Shown piece by piece: positions 23,529 through 32,872 of a DNA stretch of 64,000 nt. Where the stretch lies: positions 143,028 through 207,027 of the forward strand of contig CAJUBD010000001.1 of the NCBI GenBank assembly GCA_910584475.1, read 5' to 3'. Origin of the DNA: an uncultured Treponema sp. Lineage in GTDB: Bacteria > Spirochaetota > Spirochaetia > Treponematales > Treponemataceae. A program made the translations under genes and the position numbers. Under the pieces are notes generated by a model. That model was not told the DNA's origin. It worked only from the letters and a program-made list of their open reading frames with translations, and searched no databases. The stretch's first letter is position 1. Each line of letters begins with the position of its first letter.

Positions 23529-25508
23529 TTAAGTAGAATACCCTTCGGGCGCCTCAACGCCAGTCATATCAGGCTCTTCGTACTTGGTCGTGCGGACGAA
23601 ACCGCCTTCCATAAAGAAAGTCAGGCTCTTCATATCATTTCGCACTTCCTGCAAAGTATCGCGAATATATATTTTCACGCCCGAATAGACATTGCCGCTT
23701 GCCTTGACTTTTCCTATTTGCTTCATCTCGCGCAGCTTTTCCTGAATTTGATTCATTTCGCCTGTAATTTCTTCGGTCTCGTCGGCAATTTGGTCTTTGC
23801 GCGCATAACATTCATCGAGACTCTTTTGTTTGTCGGGCGGAAGGACGCGACGCTGCTTTTTTATGTTTTCCAAGGAAAGTACATTGTTCTCCACTTCTTC
23901 AAGTTCTTTCACAAGGGCGTTTTGCTTGTCCTGCAATTCTTCAAGACGATGCTTCAAGCGCGGATCGAATCCCACTTCAAGAATTGTTTCCGTTCCGCCG
24001 CCCGGCGAGCCAATGTTTTTAGCGGCGATCTCTTCCGTAGCGAAAAGATGTCCCCCGGTTATCTGCGCCTTTTTTCCGTTCAGGATTATTCTCTTCATCG
24101 CGCTCACTTCGCTGTTCATTATGCTGTCCGAGATTATGCAAAATTCTTCGACTTCGACTTTTGCGCTTTGGATGAATTTCGCCCAAAGGGACTTTCCGCA
24201 TTTAACGAATCCTTCGTCATGCCCGAAGATTCCACGCGCGACAATGATGTTACCTCGTTCTGAAACGATCCTGCTTTTTCCGACAGTGCCGCCAATTTCG
24301 ATATTGCCGGTCGCCTTGAGATCGTAGCCATCGTCGACATTTCCCTTGACAATGACGCTTCCCAAAAATTCTATGTTGCCGGTCTTTATTCCGATGGAAT
24401 CATATTCTATGACTGGCTCGACTTTTATCCTGCCATCTTCAAACATTACGCGCCCTGCAATCGCCGCGATCACAGTCACGCCATCTTTGTCCAATTCTAC
24501 ATTTTGACCGAGCGGAATTTTTATGTCCTTGCCGTTTCTCGCTTCCAGATAGCGACCCGTAAGCGTCTTTCCGGACTTGCCCTTTTCGGGAGGCATTTTC
24601 ACGGCGAGCGGCTGACCTTTCACGACATTTTGAATCTGGTTCAATTCCTTGAAATTGACCTTGCCGTCTTCAGTTTCCTTCGCGCGAAATTTGGAAGAGT
24701 CAGTCTCAAAGTTATACTGTATATAAGCGTCACGTCCGTCTTTAGGCATTATCGCATGTGCCACTTCATAAGGCGTTCCGTAAACAGGATTGTCAACGAA
24801 GTCGTTTATTTTGTCGTCTTCGACTCCGGCGACGACCCCCTGCGTGTCAAGCGCGCGCCTTATCATATCCGCGCTGATTTCCGCTCCGCCCATAGCCGGA
24901 GCCATCGCCGTGACTGTGGCCACAAGCTCGTCTTTCGAAATGTCTATCGCCAACGAAGCGTCGCCCGCCTTGACATGCCTATATTTTCCGACGATTTCAT
25001 ATTTTCCGTCGGTGCCGCTTTTGGCGATTTTTTTAAGCAAGCTTTCGTCCAAATCCAAAGTGTCGCTGCGACGCGCGTCGGCGATGAGTTCTTTCGCGTC
25101 GACATTCTTTCCCTCGCCTACAGGCAAGATGACTTTGACGAGGATTTCCTCCCCGAAATGACGGATATAATAAAGTCCGTCTTTGTCGACAATCTTGTTT
25201 TCCTCCTCCACTTCTTCATCAACGCTCTGCGCAAGTCTCGCGCTCTTTTTCTTCTTCGCCGCGACAATCTCGGCGTTCTGATAGATGCGGACTTTCCACG
25301 GCTTTTTCGCGAGCCCCAAAAATCCGTCGGATCCGCGTTCAAGGATTTCATATTCAAGGGCTGCGATTTTCGTTTCAAGCTGCGTGGAAGCATCGGCAAG
25401 GCATTCGTCAAGCGTGTCGGCATTCACCTCAACGACATGAATCGAATTGTCCAAGTCCAACTGAGTCTTCATATCCTTTCTGACTGTTTCCAGCGTTACA
25501 ATCGCCAT
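23529..25508 (-). CDS. fapA: FapA (DUF342) family protein with N-terminal Jag_N-like domain
   Basis: A 659-aa cytosolic protein. Residues about 25-80 match the Jag_N pattern (TLDECLADASTQLE, then LERGSDGFLGLAKKPWKVRI). The middle has the DUF342/FapA features GGAEISADMIRRALDTQG-like and MPPEKGKSGKTLTGRYLEAR, followed by a right-handed beta-helix with repeated glycines (NIEIGGTVGKSRIVSERGNI) and a coiled coil (about 535-620). FapA proteins are encoded in flagellar operons and are thought to be polymer-like assembly or localisation factors; the precise role is not settled. It lies 3 bp after fliA. Confidence 0.82.
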   Translation of the reverse strand: MAIVTLETVRKDMKTQLDLDNSIHVVEVNADTLDECLADASTQLETKIAALEYEILERGSDGFLGLAKKPWKVRIYQNAEIVAAKKKKSARLAQSVDEEVEEENKIVDKDGLYYIRHFGEEILVKVILPVGEGKNVDAKELIADARRSDTLDLDESLLKKIAKSGTDGKYEIVGKYRHVKAGDASLAIDISKDELVATVTAMAPAMGGAEISADMIRRALDTQGVVAGVEDDKINDFVDNPVYGTPYEVAHAIMPKDGRDAYIQYNFETDSSKFRAKETEDGKVNFKELNQIQNVVKGQPLAVKMPPEKGKSGKTLTGRYLEARNGKDIKIPLGQNVELDKDGVTVIAAIAGRVMFEDGRIKVEPVIEYDSIGIKTGNIEFLGSVIVKGNVDDGYDLKATGNIEIGGTVGKSRIVSERGNIIVARGIFGHDEGFVKCGKSLWAKFIQSAKVEVEEFCIISDSIMNSEVSAMKRIILNGKKAQITGGHLFATEEIAAKNIGSPGGGTETILEVGFDPRLKHRLEELQDKQNALVKELEEVENNVLSLENIKKQRRVLPPDKQKSLDECYARKDQIADETEEITGEMNQIQEKLREMKQIGKVKASGNVYSGVKIYIRDTLQEVRNDMKSLTFFMEGGFVRTTKYEEPDMTGVEAPEGYST

Positions 25509-25511
25509 TTT

Positions 25512-26300
25512 CTATATAATTCCCTTTCGCAAGCCGGTAAGTTTCGCGCGCATACGCAAGTTCGCCTTCGTGTGCAGCTGCGAGATGCGGGATTCGCTCA
25601 CTTCCAGCACTTGACCAATTTCCTTGAAAGTCAAATCCTCGTGGTAATACAAAATGATTACCATCTTTTCTTTTTCGGGCAATTCATTTATCGCCTCAAT
25701 TATTATCTTTCGAATTTCCTCGCGCTCGACAATCACTTCAGGGTTCAGGCTTGAAGGAGATTCTATGCTGTCGCCTATAAGCATTCGGTCGTTGTCGCTG
25801 CCAAAATACCAAACGTCATTGAGGGAAAGAACGCTGATGCCAGAGAGCTTCATGACAGTCTGCTGATACTCTTCCTCCGAAACGCCGAGTTTTTTGGCGA
25901 TTTCCGCGTCGCTCGCAGTCCGCCCAAGCTTCGCCTCCAAGTCTCCGATCGTGTCTTCGATTTCGCGGGACTTTTGCCTGACGGAACGAGGCACCCAATC
26001 CAATTGCCGCAATTCGTCAAAAATCGCGCCGCGAATTCGTGTCACGGCGTACGTCTTGAATTTTACGTTCTTGGCGGGATCGTATTTTTCTATCGCGTCC
26101 AAAAGTCCGAACTGTCCAAAACCGACCAAGTCGTCAAATTCTATGCTGGCGGGCATACCGACGCCAACCTTGCCGGCGACATATTTTACAAGCGGCATGT
26201 ACTGCCTTATGAACTTGTCGCGAAGTTCGGGCGATTTAGTCTTGGCGTACTCCTTCCAGAGTTCGTTTTCTGCCTTTTCATCAACGAGCGTCGATTCCAT
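25512..26300 (-). CDS. fliA: RNA polymerase sigma-28 factor (FliA/WhiG type)
   Basis: Directs transcription of late flagellar and chemotaxis genes. The 262-aa protein has region 2 (LVKYVAGKVGVG, FDDLVGFGQFGLLDAIEKYD, FKTYAVTRIRGAIFDELRQL), region 3 (SREIEDTIGDLEAKLGR) and region 4 with its helix-turn-helix (DLTFKEIGQVLEVSESRISQ). No extra domains. An anti-sigma gene (flgM) is not in the window. It lies in the motility operon between a membrane protein and fapA. Confidence 0.95.
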   Translation of the reverse strand: MESTLVDEKAENELWKEYAKTKSPELRDKFIRQYMPLVKYVAGKVGVGMPASIEFDDLVGFGQFGLLDAIEKYDPAKNVKFKTYAVTRIRGAIFDELRQLDWVPRSVRQKSREIEDTIGDLEAKLGRTASDAEIAKKLGVSEEEYQQTVMKLSGISVLSLNDVWYFGSDNDRMLIGDSIESPSSLNPEVIVEREEIRKIIIEAINELPEKEKMVIILYYHEDLTFKEIGQVLEVSESRISQLHTKANLRMRAKLTGLRKGII

Positions 26301-26320
26301 TCTTGCACACCCTAAAAAAT

Positions 26321-27118
26321 TTATTCTTCATGAGCCAACACCGTTCGAATCGCCTGCGCCATAAGCGAAGCGTCTTTCGTGTCGGCGACCGTTCCATCGG
26401 AAAATTCCGTCTGTCTGGCAGGCGCCGCCCCGCCCTCTTCCGCAAAGTCGCTGTCTTCTATAACTCCGTCATCGCCGCCTCCCCCATTTTCCCCGGACGC
26501 AGAAGCGCCCGCTCCAAAATCAGGAAGGTTGTCCAATTCCGGCAAAGCGTCGAACGAACTTTGCGCGGCCGCAGAAGCCTTCGCGCCGGCATCAAGAGCC
26601 TCGCTCTCCACTGGCTTCGGCGGAGGTTTCACTTCGAGCGGCGGCGTTTTTTTTTCATCCGTTTCCGAAGGTTTTTCCTTATGCGCCACGACGTTTTCTG
26701 ACGGCGCACGGCTATCTGCGACCGAAACTTTCGGCTCGGAAACCGGCACGCGCTTTTCCACCGCATTATTCTCGGCGGAAAAGCCCACGTCTTCGCTTGT
26801 CAAAACATGCCTTTCATTGTCCAAAGAAAATGTCAGGGCATCGCCGTCGCTCGGCAAATCTTCTTCGCTTACAACCAAATCGACTTTCGAACCAAGAGGC
26901 CGCGGCGGCGTTTCGGCTTCAGAAACGGAAGCCGCCCCTTCGAGCAAAAATGTTCCGTAGACAAATTGGATTCCCGCCGCAAGCCCTCCAAAAACCACGG
27001 CAAAAATGAATGCCTTTAAAAGCGAAAAAGGAATTCCCGTCTTCGCAATCAATGCGGTAAAGAAAGAAAGGACAAATGCGAGAGACGCGCTAACGATGAC
27101 GGGTTTTATTTTTATCAC
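26321..27118 (-). CDS. Membrane protein with long disordered tail, motility operon
   Basis: A 265-aa protein: two membrane helices at the N-terminus (IVSASLAFVLSFFTALIA and AFIFAVVFGGLAAGIQFVYG) followed by about 200 residues rich in Pro, Glu, Ser and Ala, then a short C-terminal helix (SLMAQAIRTVLAHEE). The tail is probably cytoplasmic and disordered. Start is set at GTG 27118 with GAGGG about 9 nt upstream; a TTG 20 codons earlier is an alternative. It lies after a 359-bp gap downstream of flhG and 20 bp before fliA. Function unknown. Confidence 0.6.
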   Translation of the reverse strand: MIKIKPVIVSASLAFVLSFFTALIAKTGIPFSLLKAFIFAVVFGGLAAGIQFVYGTFLLEGAASVSEAETPPRPLGSKVDLVVSEEDLPSDGDALTFSLDNERHVLTSEDVGFSAENNAVEKRVPVSEPKVSVADSRAPSENVVAHKEKPSETDEKKTPPLEVKPPPKPVESEALDAGAKASAAAQSSFDALPELDNLPDFGAGASASGENGGGGDDGVIEDSDFAEEGGAAPARQTEFSDGTVADTKDASLMAQAIRTVLAHEE

Positions 27119-27477
27119 TACGTTTTCCCTCTTGTCCCACAAGCCGACAAACCATCGAACGTTTAAATTTTGCGCCAAAATACAGTCGTAAAATTTAACT
27201 TCGAGTTTTCTGCAAAAACTCGCTTATTATACTATCTGCCCGCGCAGGAAACTTAAGTTCCTCGGAAACTTAAGTTTCCTGCGGACTTAATTTTTTTTTG
27301 CGAATATAAATTTCTCAATAATATTATACTACAGTATCAAAAAAAAGTCTACAAAAAACTAAAAAAACTGCGCGATATTTTAGCGCGAATTTTTAAATTC
27401 TTCGCCCCTCAAAGTCAAGCGAAAACCCCGCGAGCGAACCTTTGGTTTGCTAAACATTTTAGCGACAATTTTAAACA
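27119..27477. other. Intergenic region between flhG and the membrane-protein gene
   Basis: No gene. It holds a perfect 16-bp inverted repeat with a 7-nt loop (27244-27259 and 27267-27282, GCAGGAAACTTAAGTT), followed on the plus strand by a run of nine T, so it looks like a terminator pointing against the operon. Minus-strand -10 boxes TATAAT occur near 27330 (with a weak TAGACT -35 at 17 bp) and near 27232. Next to flhG are smaller hairpins (GCAAACC-AAA-GGTTCGC near 27434-27450; CGCGCTAAAAT with GCGCG near 27371-27387) whose CGCTAAAATG wording recalls the loop of the hairpin element. Confidence 0.5.
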
Positions 27478-28326
27478 TCACTTTTTGAAGCCCAAAAATT
27501 TTTTCAAGAAATTTGAAATGCCTTCGCTGTTCGGATTTTCAGTCTTCTCGATTCTGTTGACAATGTGTTTTATGCACATCGACGGCTTGGAAGACGGATT
27601 TACCACAATGAACGGTTTTTGGCGAATCACCGAATTTTGCACCGAAGTGTCTTCATAGACGAAGCCGACATAGTTTACCTTGTAATTCAAAAACTGCCCG
27701 ACAATGCTGATGATGCGATCGGCGATTCGCTTTCCTTCGTCGGCGGAATGCACGCGGTTTACCAAAAGCTGCAAATTTATCTCGCGGTCTTCGATTTCCG
27801 TCGTGATGATCTTTATCATTCCGTAAGCGTCGGTGATCGCGGTAGGCTCCGGAGTCGTCACGACATAAACTTCGTCGCTCGCCGCCACGAACGAAAGCAC
27901 GTTGTTGGAAATTCCCGCGCCCGTGTCGATGATTATGATGTCGGCGTTTTCAAGCGACGAAAACTGCTTGGCGAAATATTCAAGCTCGTCTTTGCTCAAG
28001 TTCGCGATTTTCGAAAATCCGTTCGCGCCCGCTATGAATTTTATGTTGAACTCAGTGTCGAGGATGATTTCCTGCATCGTCTTCTGCTTGTTTATCACTT
28101 GAAGCAGATTGTACTTCGGCACGACGTTAAGCAAGACGTTGACGTTCGCCATGCCGAGGTCGCCGTCTATGAGGATCACTTTCTTTCCGAGGGCGGCGTA
28201 GGCTATGGCCATGTTCACGGAAATGTTAGTCTTTCCAACCCCTCCCTTTCCGCTGGTAACAGCTATAATCCGAGTCTTGTGGTTGGACTTCATCATGTCG
28301 CGCAGTTCGCTAATCTGATCTTCCAT
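27478..28326 (-). CDS. flhG: FlhG/FleN/YlxH MinD-like ATPase
   Basis: MinD-type ATPase that controls the number and placement of flagella together with FlhF. The 282-aa protein has the deviant Walker A loop TSGKGGVGKTN, LIDGDLGMANVN, and the Walker B-like IIIDTGAGIS. A basic N-terminal segment precedes the loop, as in FlhG. ATG 28326 has GGAGG at 8 nt and overlaps flhF by 17 bp. Confidence 0.92.
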   Translation of the reverse strand: MEDQISELRDMMKSNHKTRIIAVTSGKGGVGKTNISVNMAIAYAALGKKVILIDGDLGMANVNVLLNVVPKYNLLQVINKQKTMQEIILDTEFNIKFIAGANGFSKIANLSKDELEYFAKQFSSLENADIIIIDTGAGISNNVLSFVAASDEVYVVTTPEPTAITDAYGMIKIITTEIEDREINLQLLVNRVHSADEGKRIADRIISIVGQFLNYKVNYVGFVYEDTSVQNSVIRQKPFIVVNPSSKPSMCIKHIVNRIEKTENPNSEGISNFLKKFLGFKK

Positions 28327-29545
28327 TTTCTTCGCCTCCAAAAATTTCTTCTACGTGGATTCGGTCTATCGTGAAACCGTAAAGTCTGATTAAAAAATCT
28401 ACGGCACTCGCTTTTTTTATATTCCGAGCGACTTTCTGTCCGTCAGTAATATAAGCGAGCGACTTCCCCTTTTCGTGGAAGACGCTGATTATATTTCCGA
28501 AGCGGGTCGTCTCGTCGCACTTTGTCACTATGACGGAACTGTAGCCAAACGGCTCGTAGTTTTGAACGATGTTTCTCAAATCGCGCAATTTCGTTGAAGC
28601 CGTTACCGCCAAAAAAATATCCGGACGCAAATTTTCTACGCTCAAAGTCGTTTTCAATTTCGCGATGTTCTCGGAATCGTTCGGGCTGTACCCAGAAGTG
28701 TCGATATATATGATGTCGTAGTCATCGCGAATTGAATCGAAAACCGTTTTCAGGTCGTCCGCATTTTCCACTTTGAGCACGTTCAAACTCAAGACGCCTC
28801 CCAACTTTTTCAACTGCTCTTCCGCGCCGACGCGAGTCGTGTCGACCGTAATCATGCACATTTTCGGAGAGTTGTCCTTTTCAAGTATGATATGCTGCGC
28901 GGCGAGTTTCGCGATCGTCGTGGTTTTTCCGACGCCTGTAGAGCCTACGATTACTACTACGTGCGGCGGCCGGTGCGCCTTTTTCGGAGCGATTGAAATG
29001 GACTCCCCGATCCAATCCACGACTTGGCGTTCGACTTTGGCGAAATCCTTCAAATCCTCAAACGAAAATTCCTTTTCAAGGCGCAAGGCGATTTCGTTGA
29101 TAAATTCTTTTGAGAATTCGTTTTCTTCAAGCATTTCTCGAATTCGTTCGACCGACTCGATCCTTTCTTTTTCGTCGCCGCCTTTGGGAATGTTTTGTAT
29201 TTGGCTTGTCAAATTGTCGAGCTTGCTGTTCAGTTCCGCCAATTGAAGTTCTTCTTTCGACTTTCCGCCCGAAACCATTCGCAGGATCTCATCTTTCGTG
29301 CGGCGAAGGCTTTCTGGATCGCTCACATCGATAAGAGAGTCGTCATAGTCTGGGCGACGTTTTACATATTTCACTTCGACATACTCCTTTTTCAGCAAGC
29401 CGAAAGGCCCGCATTTTTTCAAGACCTGCCTGCGGCTGATTATATTGTAGGCGGAGCCGTACATGTCAATAAGTTTCGCGCGGCAATCTTCCAAATCTTC
29501 GCCCGTAATAGTGAGGACATCTTCTGCCTGATAATCGCTAGCCAT
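28310..29545 (-). CDS. flhF: Flagellar biosynthesis GTPase FlhF
   Basis: SRP-family GTPase that sets flagellar position at the cell pole. The 411-aa protein has a B-like N-terminal region, an N domain, and the G domain with GSTGVGKTTTIAKLAA (G1), ITVDTTRVGA, DTSGYSPND (G3) and TKCDETTRFGN (G4/G5). ATG 29545 has GGAG 7 nt upstream and overlaps the end of flhA by 8 bp; the first in-frame TTG at 29551 overlaps that site. It sits between flhA and flhG, the usual order. Confidence 0.95.
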   Translation of the reverse strand: MASDYQAEDVLTITGEDLEDCRAKLIDMYGSAYNIISRRQVLKKCGPFGLLKKEYVEVKYVKRRPDYDDSLIDVSDPESLRRTKDEILRMVSGGKSKEELQLAELNSKLDNLTSQIQNIPKGGDEKERIESVERIREMLEENEFSKEFINEIALRLEKEFSFEDLKDFAKVERQVVDWIGESISIAPKKAHRPPHVVVIVGSTGVGKTTTIAKLAAQHIILEKDNSPKMCMITVDTTRVGAEEQLKKLGGVLSLNVLKVENADDLKTVFDSIRDDYDIIYIDTSGYSPNDSENIAKLKTTLSVENLRPDIFLAVTASTKLRDLRNIVQNYEPFGYSSVIVTKCDETTRFGNIISVFHEKGKSLAYITDGQKVARNIKKASAVDFLIRLYGFTIDRIHVEEIFGGEENGRSD

Positions 29546-31658
29546 TCGCAAACTCCATTTTTATTTCCCCAAGCACTTCAAGCGAAACGCTGTTTCCTGC
29601 CGCCAGCACTTCGTTCACCGAAAGCGCGACGACTCCAGGAAGCTCGCGTTCCGTCGAAGTTTTCACAAGCGCGCGCACTTCGCTCGGACACAAAATTATC
29701 GGCTGATATCCGCGTTCCTGCATCGCCGCAAAAGACGCGCTCACGTCGCCGATCCATTTTCGTCCGTCCACAGGATCCAGCGCGGCAAAAGGACGCGAAC
29801 CGTCGGCGGGAATCACTTGGTGGGAAAGCAAAATTTCCGCATATTCCTGCGACAAATTCATGACGTGAATTTTGTGCTCGTCGTCGGCGTATTGCAGGCA
29901 GATTTGTTTGCCCAAAGCCTCGCGCACTTTTTCCGTCAAAATCCATGGACTCACTCCAGAACCATAATTCGCGAGAGTCTCCAAAATCAATTCTATGTTT
30001 CGAATCGAAACTTGTTCGTTCAAAAGATTTTTCAAAATCCTTTCGATTTGACCGTAATTGAATTTTCCGGCCTCCAAAACTTCGTCGACCACGACTTTGT
30101 TCGTCTCGGAAATTTTGTCGATGATTTGCTTGACTTCCTTGCGCCCAAGAATTTCTGCGGCATGGGAGCGAATTATTTCCGTCAAATGCGTCGCGATTAC
30201 CGTCGGCGGATCTACCACGGCATACCCCGCGCGCTCCACTTCACCGCGCTTGTCTTCGGGAACCCACAAAGCCGGCATCCCGAAAGCGGGATCTCGCGTC
30301 GGCTCGCCTTTTATCTCTTCGCTTATGTCGCCAGTGTTGATGGCCATGTAATAGCCCATCTTGAGTTTCGAGCGTCCCGCTTCGATTCCGCGAATTTTAA
30401 AAGTATATTCGCTTGGATCGAGCATCATGTTGTCCATAATCCGAATGCTCGGAACGACAAGCCCCAAGTCCAATCCAGCCTCGCGGCGAATGCGGGTGAC
30501 GCGTTCCAAAAGTTTCGCGCCCTTTTCCTTGTCCACGAGCGGAATCAGCGCGTAGCCGATTTCAAGCAAAAGCGGATCCAGCGGGACGACAGGCGAAACG
30601 TCCGACGGATTCTGCCCTGTCTGTCCACTGGCGGCGGACTCGGCTTCGGCGGCCTGCCTCGCGGCTTCTTCTCTCGCACGGTTCCTTTGCATTCGTACTC
30701 CGGCGAAAATGCATATACCCCCCAGGGGTATGAGAATGTACCACGGCATTCCCGGCAAAATTCCGAGAATCGCCATCGACGCGCCGGCGATGACATACGT
30801 CCTGCCCGAAGTAGTGAACTGATTTTTTATCGCCTCGCCGAGCTGCTCTTCCGTGTTGCTCGCCGTTACGAGCATGCCCGTGGAAAAAGAGAGCAAGAGA
30901 GACGGAATCTGGCTCAAAAGTCCGTCGCCGATTGTCAGGCGCGAATATGTCTCTATCGCGCTCATGAAATTTTCATGGCGGATAACCATCCCGGTGATGA
31001 GACCTGCGACTAAGTTTACAATCGTGATGAAAATTCCTGCCATCACGTTTCCGCTTACGAATTTCGAAGAACCGTCCATCGCCGAAAAGAAGTCGCTTTC
31101 GTTGCGGATTTCCGCGCGCTTTTGCCGCGCCTGCTCTTCCGTAATCGCGCCCGAGTTTAGCTCCTGGTCGACGGCGAAATTTTTCTGCGCCATCGAGTCA
31201 AGCGCGAACCGTGCCGCCACTTCGGAAACACGCGTCGCGCCTTTTGTAATCACGACAGTCTGAATCACGATTAAGATGATGAAAATCACCATTCCGACTA
31301 CAAGACCGTCAGTTCCCGACGTGCTTCCGACGACGAACGTAGAAAACGCGCGAACCATCCGCCCGTCGAATTTTTGTCCCTGCGTCAGAATCAAGCGCGT
31401 GGACGAGACATTGATTCCAAGTCCAAAAAGCGTTACGAGCAAAATCAGCTGCGGAAAAACCGTGAGGCGCGAAGGCTTCGGCGTGGAAATCACGGTGAGC
31501 AAAAGCAAAATCGAAATCGCCAGGTTCAAAGCCATGAACGTGTCGAGCAAAACCGAAGGGAGGGGAATGATGAGCATGAGCACGACGAGAATCGCACCGA
31601 CCGCCACCGCGTTGTTTTGAATGAGATTGAGAAAATTATTCTGTCGTTCGTTTGGCAT
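29538..31658 (-). CDS. flhA: Flagellar export apparatus protein FlhA
   Basis: Nonameric export gate of the flagellar type III system. The 706-aa protein has eight membrane helices in the first 330 residues, the FHIPEP-type conserved cytoplasmic stretch SEVAARFALDSMAQKNFAVD, and a C-terminal cytoplasmic domain from about residue 360 with VVDPPTVIATHLTEIIRSHA. ATG 31658 is preceded by GGTGGGG, a ribosome-binding-site form also seen before fliO. A 92-bp gap with an inverted repeat (31705-31732) precedes it. Confidence 0.96.
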   Translation of the reverse strand: MPNERQNNFLNLIQNNAVAVGAILVVLMLIIPLPSVLLDTFMALNLAISILLLLTVISTPKPSRLTVFPQLILLVTLFGLGINVSSTRLILTQGQKFDGRMVRAFSTFVVGSTSGTDGLVVGMVIFIILIVIQTVVITKGATRVSEVAARFALDSMAQKNFAVDQELNSGAITEEQARQKRAEIRNESDFFSAMDGSSKFVSGNVMAGIFITIVNLVAGLITGMVIRHENFMSAIETYSRLTIGDGLLSQIPSLLLSFSTGMLVTASNTEEQLGEAIKNQFTTSGRTYVIAGASMAILGILPGMPWYILIPLGGICIFAGVRMQRNRAREEAARQAAEAESAASGQTGQNPSDVSPVVPLDPLLLEIGYALIPLVDKEKGAKLLERVTRIRREAGLDLGLVVPSIRIMDNMMLDPSEYTFKIRGIEAGRSKLKMGYYMAINTGDISEEIKGEPTRDPAFGMPALWVPEDKRGEVERAGYAVVDPPTVIATHLTEIIRSHAAEILGRKEVKQIIDKISETNKVVVDEVLEAGKFNYGQIERILKNLLNEQVSIRNIELILETLANYGSGVSPWILTEKVREALGKQICLQYADDEHKIHVMNLSQEYAEILLSHQVIPADGSRPFAALDPVDGRKWIGDVSASFAAMQERGYQPIILCPSEVRALVKTSTERELPGVVALSVNEVLAAGNSVSLEVLGEIKMEFANG

Positions 31659-31704
31659 AAGTCCCCACCCAACCAAATGTATATAAAAAAAACACATTGA
31701 TAAA

Positions 31705-31732
31705 CATATGAAAATATATTCATATGTTTATA
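31705..31732. repeat. Inverted repeat between flhB and flhA
   Basis: Arms AAACATATGAA and TTCATATGTTT around a 6-nt A/T loop. On the minus strand it is followed within a few bases by a run of eight T, so it may act as a weak terminator or stability hairpin between flhB and flhA. The surrounding gap is very A/T rich. Confidence 0.45.
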
Positions 31733-31750
31733 TCTTCACACATTTTATTT

Positions 31751-32872
31751 TTACGCCGTGCCGGCATTCTTGTTGAATTTTTTCAAGTGACTGTACACGA
31801 GCGAAATCGCCTTGAAATAATTCTCAGGTATTATATCACCTAAATCAACGTCTGTATAGAGGGCGCGGGCAAGCGGACGGTTTTCCACGATTGGCACGTC
31901 GTTTTCCCGCGCGATCTGCTTTATGCGCTGCGCCATAAAATCCTCTCCCTTCGCGCTCACCATCGGCGCGGAACTTTGCGCGGTGTCGTACTTTAAGGCG
32001 ACGGCAAAATGCGTCGGGTTCGTGATGACGACATCGCTTTCCGCCACGGCGCGCGGAATGTTCGAGGCGAGAAGCTGCTTTTGCGCCTGCTGGATTCTCC
32101 CCTTCACTTCGGGATCGCCTTCCATCTCCTTGTATTCCTGCTTCACTTCCTGCTTCGTCATTTTCAAAGACTCAATGAATTCCCTGCGCTGGACGAAATA
32201 GTCGGGAATCGAAATCACGAGAAAAAAGACCGCCGCGAAAAACAAAAGCTGCATCGCTATCGAAGCGATTTTCCCGATTGCGCCGGCGACATTTCCGTTT
32301 CCGTGAATCATGAAAAGCAAGTCGCCCATGTTCGCGCGAATTATGTTGAACGCGGCGAAAACCAAAACCGCGACTTTCAAGATTGATTTCACGACATTGA
32401 ACGCGCCTTGCCGCGAAAAAATCGTCTTCTTGAAATACTCGCCGACCTTCGGAAGGATTTTCATAAAATTCGGCTGAATCGGCTTCGTGCTGAAAAGCCA
32501 TCCTTTGTTTTGAATCACATTTCCGATTACACCCGCGACCAGCGCGACGAACGCGATCGGCAAGACGATTTTCAAAAAATAGTTAAAGAACACGACCGCG
32601 CTCGTTCCGCTTATGGCGTTGCCTTCCGCGCACCGGCTGAAGAAAAAAACGAGCACTTCGACGAATTGCTCCAAAATCCATTTTCCCAAAAGAAAAAGCG
32701 TGAGCACCGAAAAAAGGAAAACAATCGCGCCGTTCACTTCCTGACTTTTCGCGACGCGACCTTCCTTGCGCGCCTTGTCGATTTTTATGTCGGAAGGCTC
32801 TTCGGTACGTCCTTCGTCTTCCGCCGCGAACCACTGGAGGTCGATGTATTCAAAAAGATTTTCGCCTTTCAA
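31751..32872 (-). CDS. flhB: Flagellar export apparatus protein FlhB
   Basis: Export-switch protein. The 373-aa protein has a charged cytoplasmic N-terminus (TEEPSDIKIDKARKEGRVAK), four membrane helices and a C-terminal domain with the self-cleavage motif NPTH in VVITNPTHFAVAL. Start is TTG 32872, with GGAGG 9 nt upstream, overlapping the fliR stop (TTGA). Length is normal. Confidence 0.95.
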   Translation of the reverse strand: MKGENLFEYIDLQWFAAEDEGRTEEPSDIKIDKARKEGRVAKSQEVNGAIVFLFSVLTLFLLGKWILEQFVEVLVFFFSRCAEGNAISGTSAVVFFNYFLKIVLPIAFVALVAGVIGNVIQNKGWLFSTKPIQPNFMKILPKVGEYFKKTIFSRQGAFNVVKSILKVAVLVFAAFNIIRANMGDLLFMIHGNGNVAGAIGKIASIAMQLLFFAAVFFLVISIPDYFVQRREFIESLKMTKQEVKQEYKEMEGDPEVKGRIQQAQKQLLASNIPRAVAESDVVITNPTHFAVALKYDTAQSSAPMVSAKGEDFMAQRIKQIARENDVPIVENRPLARALYTDVDLGDIIPENYFKAISLVYSHLKKFNKNAGTA

